DNA from: Syntrophomonadaceae bacterium
GTDB taxonomy: Bacteria > Bacillota > Dethiobacteria > DTU022 > UBA8154
Reading direction: 5' to 3'
Assembly: GCA_007122565.1 (NCBI GenBank)
Contig: SKTJ01000065.1
Span: 1 to 12,337, forward strand
Length of the DNA: 12,337 nucleotides
The position numbers and the translations under genes are program-made. The notes beneath the pieces were generated by a model. The model had not been told where the DNA came from, did no database searches, and saw nothing but the letters and a program-made list of their open reading frames with translations. This document shows, piece by piece, positions 1 to 5,155 of the stretch (position 1 is the stretch's first letter; the number at the start of each line of letters is the position of its first letter).

Positions 1-45
1 AAGGGCAGTTGTCCCCGCATCAATTTCAAAGCGGACAATTTTCAT
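1..45 (-). CDS. 5' end of a gene leaving the window, possibly a fumarylacetoacetate hydrolase (FAH) family protein
   Basis: Only the first 15 codons are present, reading MKIVRFEIDAGTTAL from an ATG at 45. The start is well supported: a GGAGGTG Shine-Dalgarno lies 10 nt upstream, with a second AGGAG closer in. An N-terminus of the type MKIVRFE followed by a small residue run is typical of FAH-family hydrolases/isomerases, but 15 residues cannot prove the family. It lies downstream of the sirtuin gene on the same strand with an 86-nt spacer, so it could be the last visible member of a yqhV-DUF151-sirtuin transcription unit. The start is secure; the function is a guess. Confidence 0.45.
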   Translation of the reverse strand, partial: MKIVRFEIDAGTTAL

Positions 46-73
46 TCTCCTGCTACACCTCCGTTATTACAAA

Positions 74-129
74 TTGAAAGTTTGGAAGTCGATTTCATGG
101 CCGATAATCAAGTCTCCAACTTTCCAACC
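74..129. repeat. Imperfect inverted repeat / weak heptad-like spacer element
   Basis: This spacer between the sirtuin stop and the next gene has two partly complementary arms (TTTGGAAGTCGATT around 81-94 and AATCAAGTCTCCAACTT around 106-122). It can be divided into 7-mers such as TTTGGAA, CCAACTT and TCCAACC, resembling the clearer heptad arrays elsewhere in this window. No T-tract follows on the minus strand, so it is not a convincing terminator. It may be a decayed member of the repeat family. Confidence 0.3.
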
Positions 130-131
130 TT

Positions 132-908
132 TTATTTTCCCAAAATATCCATTACTCCGGACATGACCGGGCCGATCTGGTCATGGATAATCAGGTCTGC
201 AATATCGTCAAGGGATGTGGACTCCCGGTTGATGATTACCAGCCGTGCACCCGCATGCTTGGCCATCTCCGGAAAAGAGGCGGCAGGATAGACCACCAGG
301 GACGAACCCATACAGATAAAAAGATCGCTTTTAAGGGTATGGTGGCGCGCCTGTTCCAGCACATCTTCAGAGAGGGATTGTCCAAATGAAATGGTAGCCG
401 GTTTGAGGAACCCACCGCAACTGTGGCAATATTCCACCCCCAATCCTTCTTTCAGACGGAGGAATACTTCTTCCCAGGGATAAAGCCTGGCACAGGAAAG
501 GCAGCGCACCTTCCACATGTTGCCATGCAGTTCCAGGACCTTTTCCGGACTGCTGCCCCCCTTCTGGTGCAGTCCGTCTATGTTCTGCGTAATAACGGTG
601 GCAAGCCTTCCAGAGTGCTCCAGCGAAGATACAGCAAAATGCGCGGCGTTGGGCTCCGCTTCCCGGGAAAGTCTCCAGTTTTCACGATAAAAATCCCAGT
701 AGCGTTGCCGGCTCTGCGCACTTGCCATAAAACGGGGAAAAGATAGTTCTGCCGGATCGAAGCGTTCCCACAACCCACCCGGACTGCGAAAATCAGGGAT
801 CCCCGACTCCGTACTGATGCCCGCTCCACTGAAAACCACTGCACGCCCCGGAGATCCTTCCATTAGCCAACGAGCAAGTTTATCAAGCTTCCCTCCCTCA
901 GCACACAT
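132..908 (-). CDS. cobB: Sir2-family NAD-dependent protein deacylase (sirtuin)
   Basis: Sirtuins remove acyl groups from lysines using NAD+, giving nicotinamide and O-acetyl-ADP-ribose; the protein should be cytoplasmic. With the start used here it has 258 residues, normal for a bacterial sirtuin. Visible motifs in order: NAD-binding GAGIS at 28-32 with SGIPDFRSPGG; TQNIDGLH at 107-114; catalytic His128 in LELHGN; four zinc-ligand cysteines, Cys136/Cys139 and Cys161/Cys164; FGQSL at 175-179; and GSSLVVYPA at 201-209. The ATG at 914 sits only 2 nt after AAGGAGG, whereas the in-frame ATG at 908 is 8 nt away, so 908 is preferred (the longer form adds Met-Leu). It follows the DUF151 gene on the same strand, separated by a heptad-repeat array. 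Targets cannot be inferred, since no acetyl-CoA synthetase or acetyltransferase gene is adjacent. Confidence 0.93.
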   Translation of the reverse strand: MCAEGGKLDKLARWLMEGSPGRAVVFSGAGISTESGIPDFRSPGGLWERFDPAELSFPRFMASAQSRQRYWDFYRENWRLSREAEPNAAHFAVSSLEHSGRLATVITQNIDGLHQKGGSSPEKVLELHGNMWKVRCLSCARLYPWEEVFLRLKEGLGVEYCHSCGGFLKPATISFGQSLSEDVLEQARHHTLKSDLFICMGSSLVVYPAASFPEMAKHAGARLVIINRESTSLDDIADLIIHDQIGPVMSGVMDILGK

Positions 909-930
909 AAGCATCTCCTCCTTAAAGGAC

Positions 931-1000
931 AGTCAAATGTCAAAAGTCGAATGTCGAAAGTCAAAGTATCCTGCTTCTTGTTTCTTGCTTCTTTTTTTCT
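931..1000. repeat. Degenerate 7-bp tandem repeat array (ten heptads)
   Basis: On the plus strand the spacer divides into ten consecutive 7-mers in one phase: AGTCAAA, TGTCAAA, AGTCGAA, TGTCGAA, AGTCAAA, GTATCCT, GCTTCTT, GTTTCTT, GCTTCTT, TTTTTCT. The first four alternate as a duplicated 14-mer, and the later ones form a second sub-family. It fills most of the gap between the DUF151 stop and the sirtuin ribosome binding site. Arrays with the same period occur at 4960-5008, 10551-10571 and 10613-10654. The period is directly visible; the function is unknown. Confidence 0.8.
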
Positions 1001-1010
1001 CCTCCTGAAC

Positions 1011-1448
1011 CTAGTGTTTTTCTTCTTCATCCTCTGGGTTGCCGGGAATAAAATCATCGGTGTCATAGGTAAATTCAACCAAACGTAACTGCATGAAAAT
1101 TTCAGCCCCGCAACGCAGGGCCAGGGCAATAGCATCGCTGGGGCGGGAGTCTACAACGATAAGCTGGTCATGGTGGCGCAGGTGTAGTTCCGCATAAAAA
1201 GTGCTGTCACGGATATCGGTAACGATCACCTTTTCCAGTTCTCCCCCCAGGTTTTCGCAAAGGGACTGAAACAGGTCATGCGTAAGGGGGCGGAGAGAGG
1301 TTTTCCCTTGTAGGAAAGAGGCGATAGATTGGGCTTCAAATGGGCCAATAGAGATGGGTAACACTTTTTTTTCTTCCTTATCTGTTAAAAGAACGAGAAA
1401 ACCCCCACTCTGGTCCACAGTTACCGCCTGCACTTTCATCTCGATCAC
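1011..1448 (-). CDS. Bifunctional nuclease (BFN/DUF151) domain protein
   Basis: This single-domain protein of 145 residues belongs to the DUF151/BFN family, whose plant members have been described as nucleases and whose bacterial role is poorly defined. The family signature is visible: LPISIGPFEAQSIA at 30-43, then DSRPSDAIALALR at 100-112, with a very acidic C-terminal tail (PEDEEEK). The start chosen is GTG at 1448, which lies 8 nt after AAGGAGG and gives the usual family N-terminus MIEMKV. The upstream in-frame GTG at 1457 overlaps the ribosome binding site itself and is unlikely to be used. It sits between the yqhV-like gene and the sirtuin on the same strand; a possible own promoter lies at about 1496-1524. 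Family assignment is confident, biochemical role is not. Confidence 0.9.
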   Translation of the reverse strand: MIEMKVQAVTVDQSGGFLVLLTDKEEKKVLPISIGPFEAQSIASFLQGKTSLRPLTHDLFQSLCENLGGELEKVIVTDIRDSTFYAELHLRHHDQLIVVDSRPSDAIALALRCGAEIFMQLRLVEFTYDTDDFIPGNPEDEEEKH

Positions 1449-1495
1449 TGCAACCACCTCCTTTAATCAGGCATATTTCACAAAAATGAGATGGA

Positions 1496-1525
1496 ATTAT
1501 ATGCACCATTACCTGCTGTTCTGTA
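1496..1525 (-). promoter_or_regulatory. Possible promoter for the DUF151 gene (perfect -10, weak -35)
   Basis: On the minus strand a perfect TATAAT occupies 1501-1496, about 50 nt upstream of the DUF151 start. The -35 region at 17-18 bp spacing (ACAGAA or TACAGA near 1519-1525) matches poorly, and the upstream TG lies one base off the extended -10 position. The call rests on the -10 hexamer and its placement in the 124-nt spacer; it could be chance in AT-rich DNA. Confidence 0.35.
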
Positions 1526-1572
1526 TTATCTTACCACAAGGGCTTTCACATTAAAAGGACTGTATCTTTTTC

Positions 1573-1833
1573 TTAGCTGCGTAATCCCCAGAAAATAAGC
1601 GCAACCCCTGCATAAATAAAAATTGCCCGGTTAAAAGAGAGGTCGCGGGCCAGGCCTGTTAGACCTAAATACATGGCAGCGAGAAATATAATGGGCCCTA
1701 AAGAAGCGAGAAGGGCATTTATCTTTAACGCCTGTTCCAGGTTATTCAATTTATAGATTAATATAGCGGCAGTAATCTCCATACTTCCTGACAGGAGACG
1801 CAGGATCACCATACCCAACAGGGCAAGAGACAT
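1573..1833 (-). CDS. yqhV: YqhV-like (DUF2619) small membrane protein
   Basis: This 86-residue, mostly hydrophobic protein has about three predicted membrane segments (near residues 3-27, 38-58 and 67-84). The pattern RLLSGSMEITAAILIYKLNNLEQALKINALLASLGPIIF matches the YqhV/DUF2619 family as I remember it. In Bacillus subtilis yqhV lies next to the spoIIIA sporulation operon; here no spoIIIA gene is visible. The ATG at 1833 has GAGGTG 7 nt upstream. It is divergent from the small gene at 2019 and is the first of a minus-strand run yqhV-DUF151-sirtuin. Its molecular function is not known to me. Confidence 0.8.
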   Translation of the reverse strand: MSLALLGMVILRLLSGSMEITAAILIYKLNNLEQALKINALLASLGPIIFLAAMYLGLTGLARDLSFNRAIFIYAGVALIFWGLRS

Positions 1834-1924
1834 TGTACCACACCTCGTTTATTATTTTTAAAAAAATAGGCCTGCTATTAAGCTATTACGCTAAATCTAT
1901 GCATATTCCGGGAAAAGCCGGTTC

Positions 1925-1953
1925 TTGCAACGGTCTTTTACCTAAGATGTAAA
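1925..1953 (+). promoter_or_regulatory. Candidate sigma-A promoter for the small lysine-rich protein
   Basis: TTGCAA (1925-1930) and TGTAAA (1948-1953) are separated by 17 bp; each hexamer matches the consensus at four of six positions. It lies about 65 nt upstream of the TTG start at 2019, in the divergent spacer. Placement and spacing are right but both boxes are imperfect. I could not see a convincing sporulation-sigma promoter as an alternative. Confidence 0.3.
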
Positions 1954-2018
1954 AAATAAAATTAGGGATAGAAGCAGTTTTTATGCGAAAAATAAAGTGT
2001 AAGAAAGGAGGGATTGTC

Positions 2019-2192
2019 TTGGCTAAAAAGCATAACAAGAGCAAACAGCAGAAGCCCAACTACAGCAAGCGGGGCATCACCAATTTTAATGCAGAGGCTG
2101 GCGCAGATCTGGATCTGGAGCAAAATTTAAAGGATAACACCTGCGTAAGTACTGATAACAGCATCTGCAAGCAAACGCCCAAGAAAAAATAA
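2019..2192 (+). CDS. Small lysine/glutamine/asparagine-rich hypothetical protein
   Basis: A 57-residue hydrophilic protein begins MAKKHNKSKQQKPNYSK and ends KQTPKKK. I do not recognise the family. A TTG start at 2019 is chosen because AAGGAGG (2005-2011) lies exactly 7 nt before it; the in-frame ATG at 1983 has no ribosome binding site. The composition (Lys, Asn, Gln; two Cys; basic ends and an acidic centre, ADLDLEQ) is reminiscent of minor small acid-soluble spore proteins, but no family signature is visible and that is speculation. It is followed by a strong bidirectional terminator and faces cobT. The strong SD and terminator support a real gene. Confidence 0.7.
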   Translation: MAKKHNKSKQQKPNYSKRGITNFNAEAGADLDLEQNLKDNTCVSTDNSICKQTPKKK

Positions 2193-2216
2193 GCTTAGGG
2201 TTGGGCAAATAAATTT

Positions 2217-2243
2217 AAAGGGGGCCGTGGAGGCCCCCTTTTT
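2217..2243. terminator. Bidirectional intrinsic terminator between the small gene and cobT
   Basis: A perfect 10-bp stem (AAAGGGGGCC at 2217-2226 paired with GGCCCCCTTT at 2232-2241) with a GTGGA loop runs into a T-tract on the plus strand. On the minus strand it is followed by TTTAAATTTATTT. It therefore can end both the plus-strand small gene (stop at 2192) and minus-strand cobT (stop at 2264). Confidence 0.93.
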
Positions 2244-2263
2244 CCCTTTTAAAAGTTATAAAC

Positions 2264-3328
2264 TCACGCCTTATCTTCCAGTGCATCTGAGACACCAGCA
2301 CTGGAAAAGGTAGCCATTTCCCTTAATATTTTCAGAGAAGCTTCAATAATATTCATGGCCAGGGCAGCTCCCGTTCCCTCTCCCAGGCGCATTTTCATAT
2401 GAAGAATCGGCCTTATGCCGATAAGTTCCAGCATCAAACGGTGACCGGGCTCCTCGGATAAATGGGATGCAAACATGTAGTCCCGCAAACCGTGATGCAT
2501 ACGGGAGGCTACCAGCGCCGCTGCCGCGGATATAAAGCCGTCCACCACAGCAGGGACTCTGTTCACTGCACAGGCAAGGAACACTCCCACAAGGCCGGCA
2601 ATTTCAAGGCCTCCGACACACGTTAATGCTTCCAACGGATCGTAGGAAGGCTTATTTTGCTTAAGCGCTCCTTCAATAGCATTAATTTTCAATTTTAAAC
2701 GCTCATCATCAACACCCGTCCCCCTTCCAACAACATCCATAATGGGCACCCCGGCAAAATGAACGAGAAGCGCCGTACTGGAAGTTGTGTTTCCAATCCC
2801 CATTTCGCCCGTTCCAATTAGATCGCTTCCCTTTTTAATATAATGCTCCGCCAATTCATAGCCGTTCTTTATTGCTTCAAGAGCCTGCAATGTGGTCATG
2901 GCTGGCTCTTTTACCATATTTCTAGTTCCATAAGCCACTTTCTGTTTCCAGAGCATTGGGTGATCCGGCAGGTCTGTAGCCACCCCAACATCCATTACTA
3001 CCAACTCCGCACCAACATGGCTCGATAGTACATTCATTGCCGCGCCGCCGTTTAAAAAGTTCAAAACCATCTGTGCCGTTACAGCAGATGGGTAGGCACT
3101 TACCCCTTCTTCCACCACCCCATGATCCGCAGCCATAAGTATGGCTGTTTTACGGCGAATTTCCGGTTGCTCCCTACCGGTAATCCCGGCAATGGTACGG
3201 GCAATCTCCTCCATGATTCCCAGACTTCCCGGCGGTTTAGTAAGGTCATCAAGCCGAGCTTGCGTCCGTTTCATTATCTCCCCGTCAAGGGGTTGAATCT
3301 GTCTCAGTTTCTCCTGTAAATCAAACAT
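2264..3328 (-). CDS. cobT: Nicotinate-nucleotide:dimethylbenzimidazole phosphoribosyltransferase CobT
   Basis: CobT transfers phosphoribose from nicotinate mononucleotide to 5,6-dimethylbenzimidazole (or a related base) to give the alpha-ribotide that becomes the lower ligand of cobalamin. The protein has 354 residues, typical for the family. Visible signatures: KPPGSLG at 31-37, ADHGVVEEGVSAYP, GIGNTTSS, and RLGEGTGAA near the C-terminus, whose glutamate is residue 317, the position of the catalytic base in the Salmonella enzyme. The ATG at 3328 has AAGGAGG 7 nt upstream. The gene stands alone, with no other cob genes in the window, and its leader contains a cobalamin riboswitch and terminator. 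High B12 should therefore reduce its transcription. An isolated copy is compatible with either salvage or de novo synthesis with other genes elsewhere. Confidence 0.97.
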   Translation of the reverse strand: MFDLQEKLRQIQPLDGEIMKRTQARLDDLTKPPGSLGIMEEIARTIAGITGREQPEIRRKTAILMAADHGVVEEGVSAYPSAVTAQMVLNFLNGGAAMNVLSSHVGAELVVMDVGVATDLPDHPMLWKQKVAYGTRNMVKEPAMTTLQALEAIKNGYELAEHYIKKGSDLIGTGEMGIGNTTSSTALLVHFAGVPIMDVVGRGTGVDDERLKLKINAIEGALKQNKPSYDPLEALTCVGGLEIAGLVGVFLACAVNRVPAVVDGFISAAAALVASRMHHGLRDYMFASHLSEEPGHRLMLELIGIRPILHMKMRLGEGTGAALAMNIIEASLKILREMATFSSAGVSDALEDKA

Positions 3329-3365
3329 TTTATTCCCTCCTTTTTATATTTAAGCCCTTACGGGC

Positions 3366-3401
3366 AAAAATAAAAAGCCTCCGGGTTTTCACCGGAGACT
3401 T
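3366..3401 (-). terminator. Riboswitch-controlled intrinsic terminator upstream of cobT
   Basis: On the minus strand a 9-bp stem (AGTCTCCGG paired with CCGGAGGCT, 3400-3376, one G-U pair) is followed directly by TTTTTATTTTT. It sits between the riboswitch B12 box and the cobT ribosome binding site. It is therefore most simply the expression platform: ligand-bound aptamer favours termination before cobT. Confidence 0.9.
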
Positions 3402-3434
3402 TTCCATCATCCCCATATTGTATTTAATACCTGA

Positions 3435-3622
3435 ACAGCACTGCAGGCAGGTCTCCTGGCTCACGGGTTAAAAAGCGAAAGCCCCTTCCCATCCTTCTTC
3501 CCCGCTGGGCGAGTTAAAGAACAGTGGATTTGCTAGCACTCCCCGTTTACAGTGGCGGGACCGCACAGGTTTTTCACCTGTTTCCCTATTCTCCGCTTGT
3601 GCGGCACCTGATGCTATCCTTT
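3435..3622 (-). ncRNA. Cobalamin (AdoCbl) riboswitch
   Basis: Read on the minus strand, the leader contains the classic B12-element parts in order: a 5' strand near 3620 (GGATAGCATCAGGTGCC), AGGGAA before the conserved core, GCGGTCCCGCCACTGTAA around 3567-3550, and the B12 box GCCAGGAGACCTGCC at 3460-3446. The box and core match the consensus closely. It lies between a good promoter (3640-3668) and an intrinsic terminator (3366-3401) upstream of cobT, so regulation is most likely by transcription attenuation. Ends are approximate. Confidence 0.96.
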
Positions 3623-3639
3623 ATTCTTTTTATATCCAA

Positions 3640-3668
3640 AATATAGTCTATCTTTCCTCTCCTGTCAA
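3640..3668 (-). promoter_or_regulatory. cobT: Sigma-A promoter of the cobalamin riboswitch-cobT transcript
   Basis: On the minus strand a perfect TTGACA (3668-3663) is followed after 17 bp by TATATT (3645-3640, five of six matches). Predicted transcription begins near 3633, just before the riboswitch aptamer. This is the best promoter match I found in the window. Confidence 0.85.
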
Positions 3669-3821
3669 TAGGAAGAAGCACTATATTTGTAAAAGTTTTG
3701 TCATAAGTGGTAGGTTCTGGCTTACCAAAAATATACTTTTCACACCGCTGTCTCTCATATTTTAGTTAAGAATATTTATTCCAGACTTGAAGAAAATAAG
3801 GCTAAAGTGAGGTGTGAAGTA

Positions 3822-3962
3822 ATGTCTGAAGAAAGAAGAGAAGATGGAACAAAGCTAGTCAGCTACGCAGCTATCCGCTACAGTGCCTGGTTGCTGGGAT
3901 TGATTATAGTTCTATTCTTTATCAGTCGACATCTTTTTCCCTTTATTCAATCACTCTTCTAG
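3822..3962 (+). CDS. Small single-pass membrane protein (46 residues)
   Basis: An ATG at 3822, 7 nt after GAGGTG, opens a 46-codon frame starting MSEERREDGTKLVSYAAIRY and ending in TAG at 3960-3962. The N-terminal 20 residues are charged. Residues 21-45 (SAWLLGLIIVLFF followed by ISRHLFPFIQSLF) form one hydrophobic, probably membrane-spanning helix. I have a vague memory of similar short proteins in other anaerobic Firmicutes but cannot name a family. It lies between the divergent cobT leader and the sleB-like gene, with its own spacer on each side. The clean SD, good codon structure and typical topology support it; function is unknown. Confidence 0.72.
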   Translation: MSEERREDGTKLVSYAAIRYSAWLLGLIIVLFFISRHLFPFIQSLF

Positions 3963-3977
3963 AAGTCACTCTTCCAA

Positions 3978-4051
3978 GGCACATGGTAATGATTTGGAGT
4001 TCAGTTTGCCTATGAGGGAAAATATTGCTAATGCATTAAATACCATGTGCC
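3978..4051. repeat. 11-bp perfect inverted repeat enclosing 52 bp
   Basis: GGCACATGGTA (3978-3988) and TACCATGTGCC (4041-4051) are exact reverse complements. A further ATG/CAT pairing inside extends the stem after a 4-nt bulge. It begins 16 nt after the stop of the small membrane protein. No T-tract follows on either side and no target-site duplication is evident, so neither an intrinsic terminator nor a miniature transposable element is proven. Confidence 0.6.
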
Positions 4052-4079
4052 AGCAATTCTACCAAATAAGCAAGTTATA

Positions 4080-4089
4080 GTTAACATAA
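4080..4089 (+). promoter_or_regulatory. Upstream copy of the GTTAACATAA half-site
   Basis: The decamer GTTAACATAA here is identical to positions 4168-4177, the left half of the palindrome at the sleB-like transcription start. It lies about 50 bp upstream of the -35 box. Three copies of TTAACATAA within 115 bp suggest operator half-sites, but no regulator is identified. Confidence 0.35.
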
Positions 4090-4134
4090 TATCCCGGTCG
4101 TTCCCATAAAGGAGCTGGATCTATTTTACCATAG

Positions 4135-4163
4135 TTGCCTGCTTCTTTATTTATGTCTACAAT
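4135..4163 (+). promoter_or_regulatory. Sigma-A-type promoter of the sleB-like gene
   Basis: TTGCCT (4135-4140, four of six) and TACAAT (4158-4163, five of six) are separated by exactly 17 bp. Predicted transcription starts near 4170. I saw no good sigma-G match, although cortex-lytic enzymes are commonly forespore-expressed, so a second unrecognised promoter is possible. Confidence 0.55.
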
Positions 4164-4168
4164 ATCGG

Positions 4169-4201
4169 TTAACATAACAAATTGTTATGTTAATTTTTTT
4201 T
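4169..4201 (+). promoter_or_regulatory. Perfect 12-bp palindrome plus T8 at the sleB-like transcript start
   Basis: TTAACATAACAA (4169-4180) and TTGTTATGTTAA (4182-4193) are perfect reverse complements around one base, followed by eight T (4194-4201) and then the AGGAGG ribosome binding site. It looks like an AT-rich terminator, but it starts at the predicted +1. It may therefore instead be an operator or a 5'-end stabilising hairpin. A spurious ATG at 4187 lies inside it. Confidence 0.65.
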
Positions 4202-4216
4202 AGGAGGTTTTTAAAT

Positions 4217-4879
4217 TTGTCAAAACGGAAAAAAGTAATATTGATCTTCCTGGTAGTGGTGGCACTGCTCCTGCCGGGAGGTAGAGAGGCCGGTGCTTCG
4301 GCACAGAACCAGGTACATACGGTAAGGGCTGGCGAGTCAATGTGGATTATTTCCAATAATTACAACATCAGTCTGGATTCACTAATTGCCGCTAACCCCA
4401 GCGTAGTCCCTGAAAGAATATACCCGGGGCAAGGGCTCACTTTGCCCTCGGGCAGCAACGCTACTGCACTGGCATCACGGGAGGGGCGCGCTGCAACGTC
4501 ACGCTGGAATTTTACACCCAACGAGATCGATCTTTTTGCCCGTCTCGTCCACTCGGAAGCAGCCGGCGAACCGTATCGGGGACTGGTGGCTGTGGCCGCT
4601 TCAGTGCTGAACCGGATGAAGAGTTCCCTTTATCCTAATACTCTCTCCGGTGTTGTATACCAGGTTACCGGGGGATATTATCAGTACAGCCCCGTGCTGG
4701 ACGGACGTATCAACCAACCGGCCGGCCAACAATCTTATCAGGCAGTTAACGACGCCCTGGCAGGCTCAGATCCATCCGGCGGTGCCCTCGGTTTTTACAA
4801 CCCCCGTAAAACGTCCAACCAGTGGGTACGCCAACAACCTGTTACCACCACTATCGGCAACCACGTTTTCTTCCGTTAA
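4217..4879 (+). CDS. sleB: SleB-like spore cortex-lytic enzyme: signal peptide, LysM, Hydrolase_2
   Basis: This secreted peptidoglycan hydrolase of 220 residues is expected to act on spore cortex or cell wall. A TTG start at 4217 is chosen because AGGAGG (4202-4207) lies 9 nt upstream; the in-frame ATG at 4187 lies upstream of the SD within a palindrome. Residues 1-29 are a signal peptide (basic MSKRKK, hydrophobic core, cleavage likely after ASA29). Residues 33-77 form a LysM module (VHTVRAGESMWIISNNYNIS to LTLPS). Residues 100-220 form the SleB/CwlJ-type Hydrolase_2 domain, with the expected catalytic Glu114 in ARLVHSEAAGEPYRG, then VAVAASVLNR and GALGFYNP. SleB of Bacillus carries a different peptidoglycan-binding domain and is paired with ypeB; neither is seen here. 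A role in germination is therefore likely but not certain; vegetative wall turnover is the alternative. Confidence 0.9.
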   Translation: MSKRKKVILIFLVVVALLLPGGREAGASAQNQVHTVRAGESMWIISNNYNISLDSLIAANPSVVPERIYPGQGLTLPSGSNATALASREGRAATSRWNFTPNEIDLFARLVHSEAAGEPYRGLVAVAASVLNRMKSSLYPNTLSGVVYQVTGGYYQYSPVLDGRINQPAGQQSYQAVNDALAGSDPSGGALGFYNPRKTSNQWVRQQPVTTTIGNHVFFR

Positions 4880-4901
4880 GAAAGAGACATTACAGATATT
4901 C

Positions 4902-4959
4902 CACCGGCGAGCAATCTGCGCTGCCAGTTTATAAGGGCAGCGCAGCGCTCTTTCCGGTG
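4902..4959 (+). terminator. Long bulged hairpin after the sleB-like gene, probable terminator
   Basis: Three nested stems are visible: CACCGG/CCGGTG (4902-4907, 4954-4959), GAGC/GCTC (4909-4912, 4947-4950) and a perfect 10-bp CTGCGCTGCC/GGCAGCGCAG (4916-4925, 4936-4945). The following plus-strand sequence is T-rich but not a pure T-tract, because a heptad repeat array starts immediately. It starts 22 nt after the stop codon, as expected for a terminator or a 3'-end stabilising structure. Confidence 0.65.
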
Positions 4960-5008
4960 CTTTCATTCTTTTATTCTGACTCCTGTATTCTGACTACTGA
5001 CTTCTATG
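4960..5008. repeat. Degenerate 7-bp tandem repeat array (seven heptads)
   Basis: Plus-strand 7-mers in one phase: CTTTCAT, TCTTTTA, TTCTGAC, TCCTGTA, TTCTGAC, TACTGAC, TTCTATG. The central units share the pattern T-x-CTG-x-x, and TTCTGAC is repeated exactly. The array lies between the hairpin after the sleB-like gene and the rubredoxin remnant. Similar units recur in the topA tail (10613-10654). Confidence 0.8.
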
Positions 5009-5016
5009 CAGTTACA

Positions 5017-5143
5017 TTAATCCTCCTTCACAAATTCTTCTTTCCCCGCACCACAGATGGGGCAAACCCACGCGTCAGGTAAAGCGTTAAAAGGTGTTCC
5101 GGCATCAATGCCTGAGACAGGATCTCCCTGCTTTTTTATCCAT
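5017..5143 (-). pseudogene. Rubredoxin remnant with a deletion of the first CxxC
   Basis: On the minus strand the frame ending at TAA (5019-5017) reads GDPVSGIDAGTPFNALPDAW followed by VCPICGAGKEEFVKED, the unmistakable C-terminal two thirds of a rubredoxin with its second iron-binding CPxCG. Upstream, GAGGAG and an ATG at 5143 (ATG GAT AAA AAA) look like the original start. That ATG frame, however, is MDKKAGRSCLRH and then a stop. About 32 bp that would encode the first CxxCG knuckle appear to be missing, and the frame is shifted. The remaining 127 bp compares with about 159 bp for an intact gene. Without the first cysteine pair it cannot bind iron normally. A frameshift alone would not restore it. 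It lies downstream of codY and beyond its terminator. Confidence 0.8.
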
Positions 5144-5155
5144 ATAGTTCTCCTC

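Noticed and set aside
931..1000. Could the repeat arrays be CRISPR?
   Set aside because: Units are 7 bp, contiguous and degenerate, with no 20-40 bp repeats or unique spacers and no cas genes.
3690..3760. Promoter for the 46-residue protein using TATACT near 3729
   Set aside because: No acceptable -35 box at 16-18 bp spacing; left uncalled.
4012..4080. 22-codon frame MRENIANALNTMCQQFYQISKL
   Set aside because: The nearest GGAG is 12 nt upstream, it overlaps the inverted repeat at 3978-4051, and it is too short to judge; not called as a gene.
5108..5143. Twelve-codon frame MDKKAGRSCLRH with a good SD
   Set aside because: Better explained as the surviving start of the deleted rubredoxin gene running out of frame; programmed frameshifting would not restore the missing CxxC.
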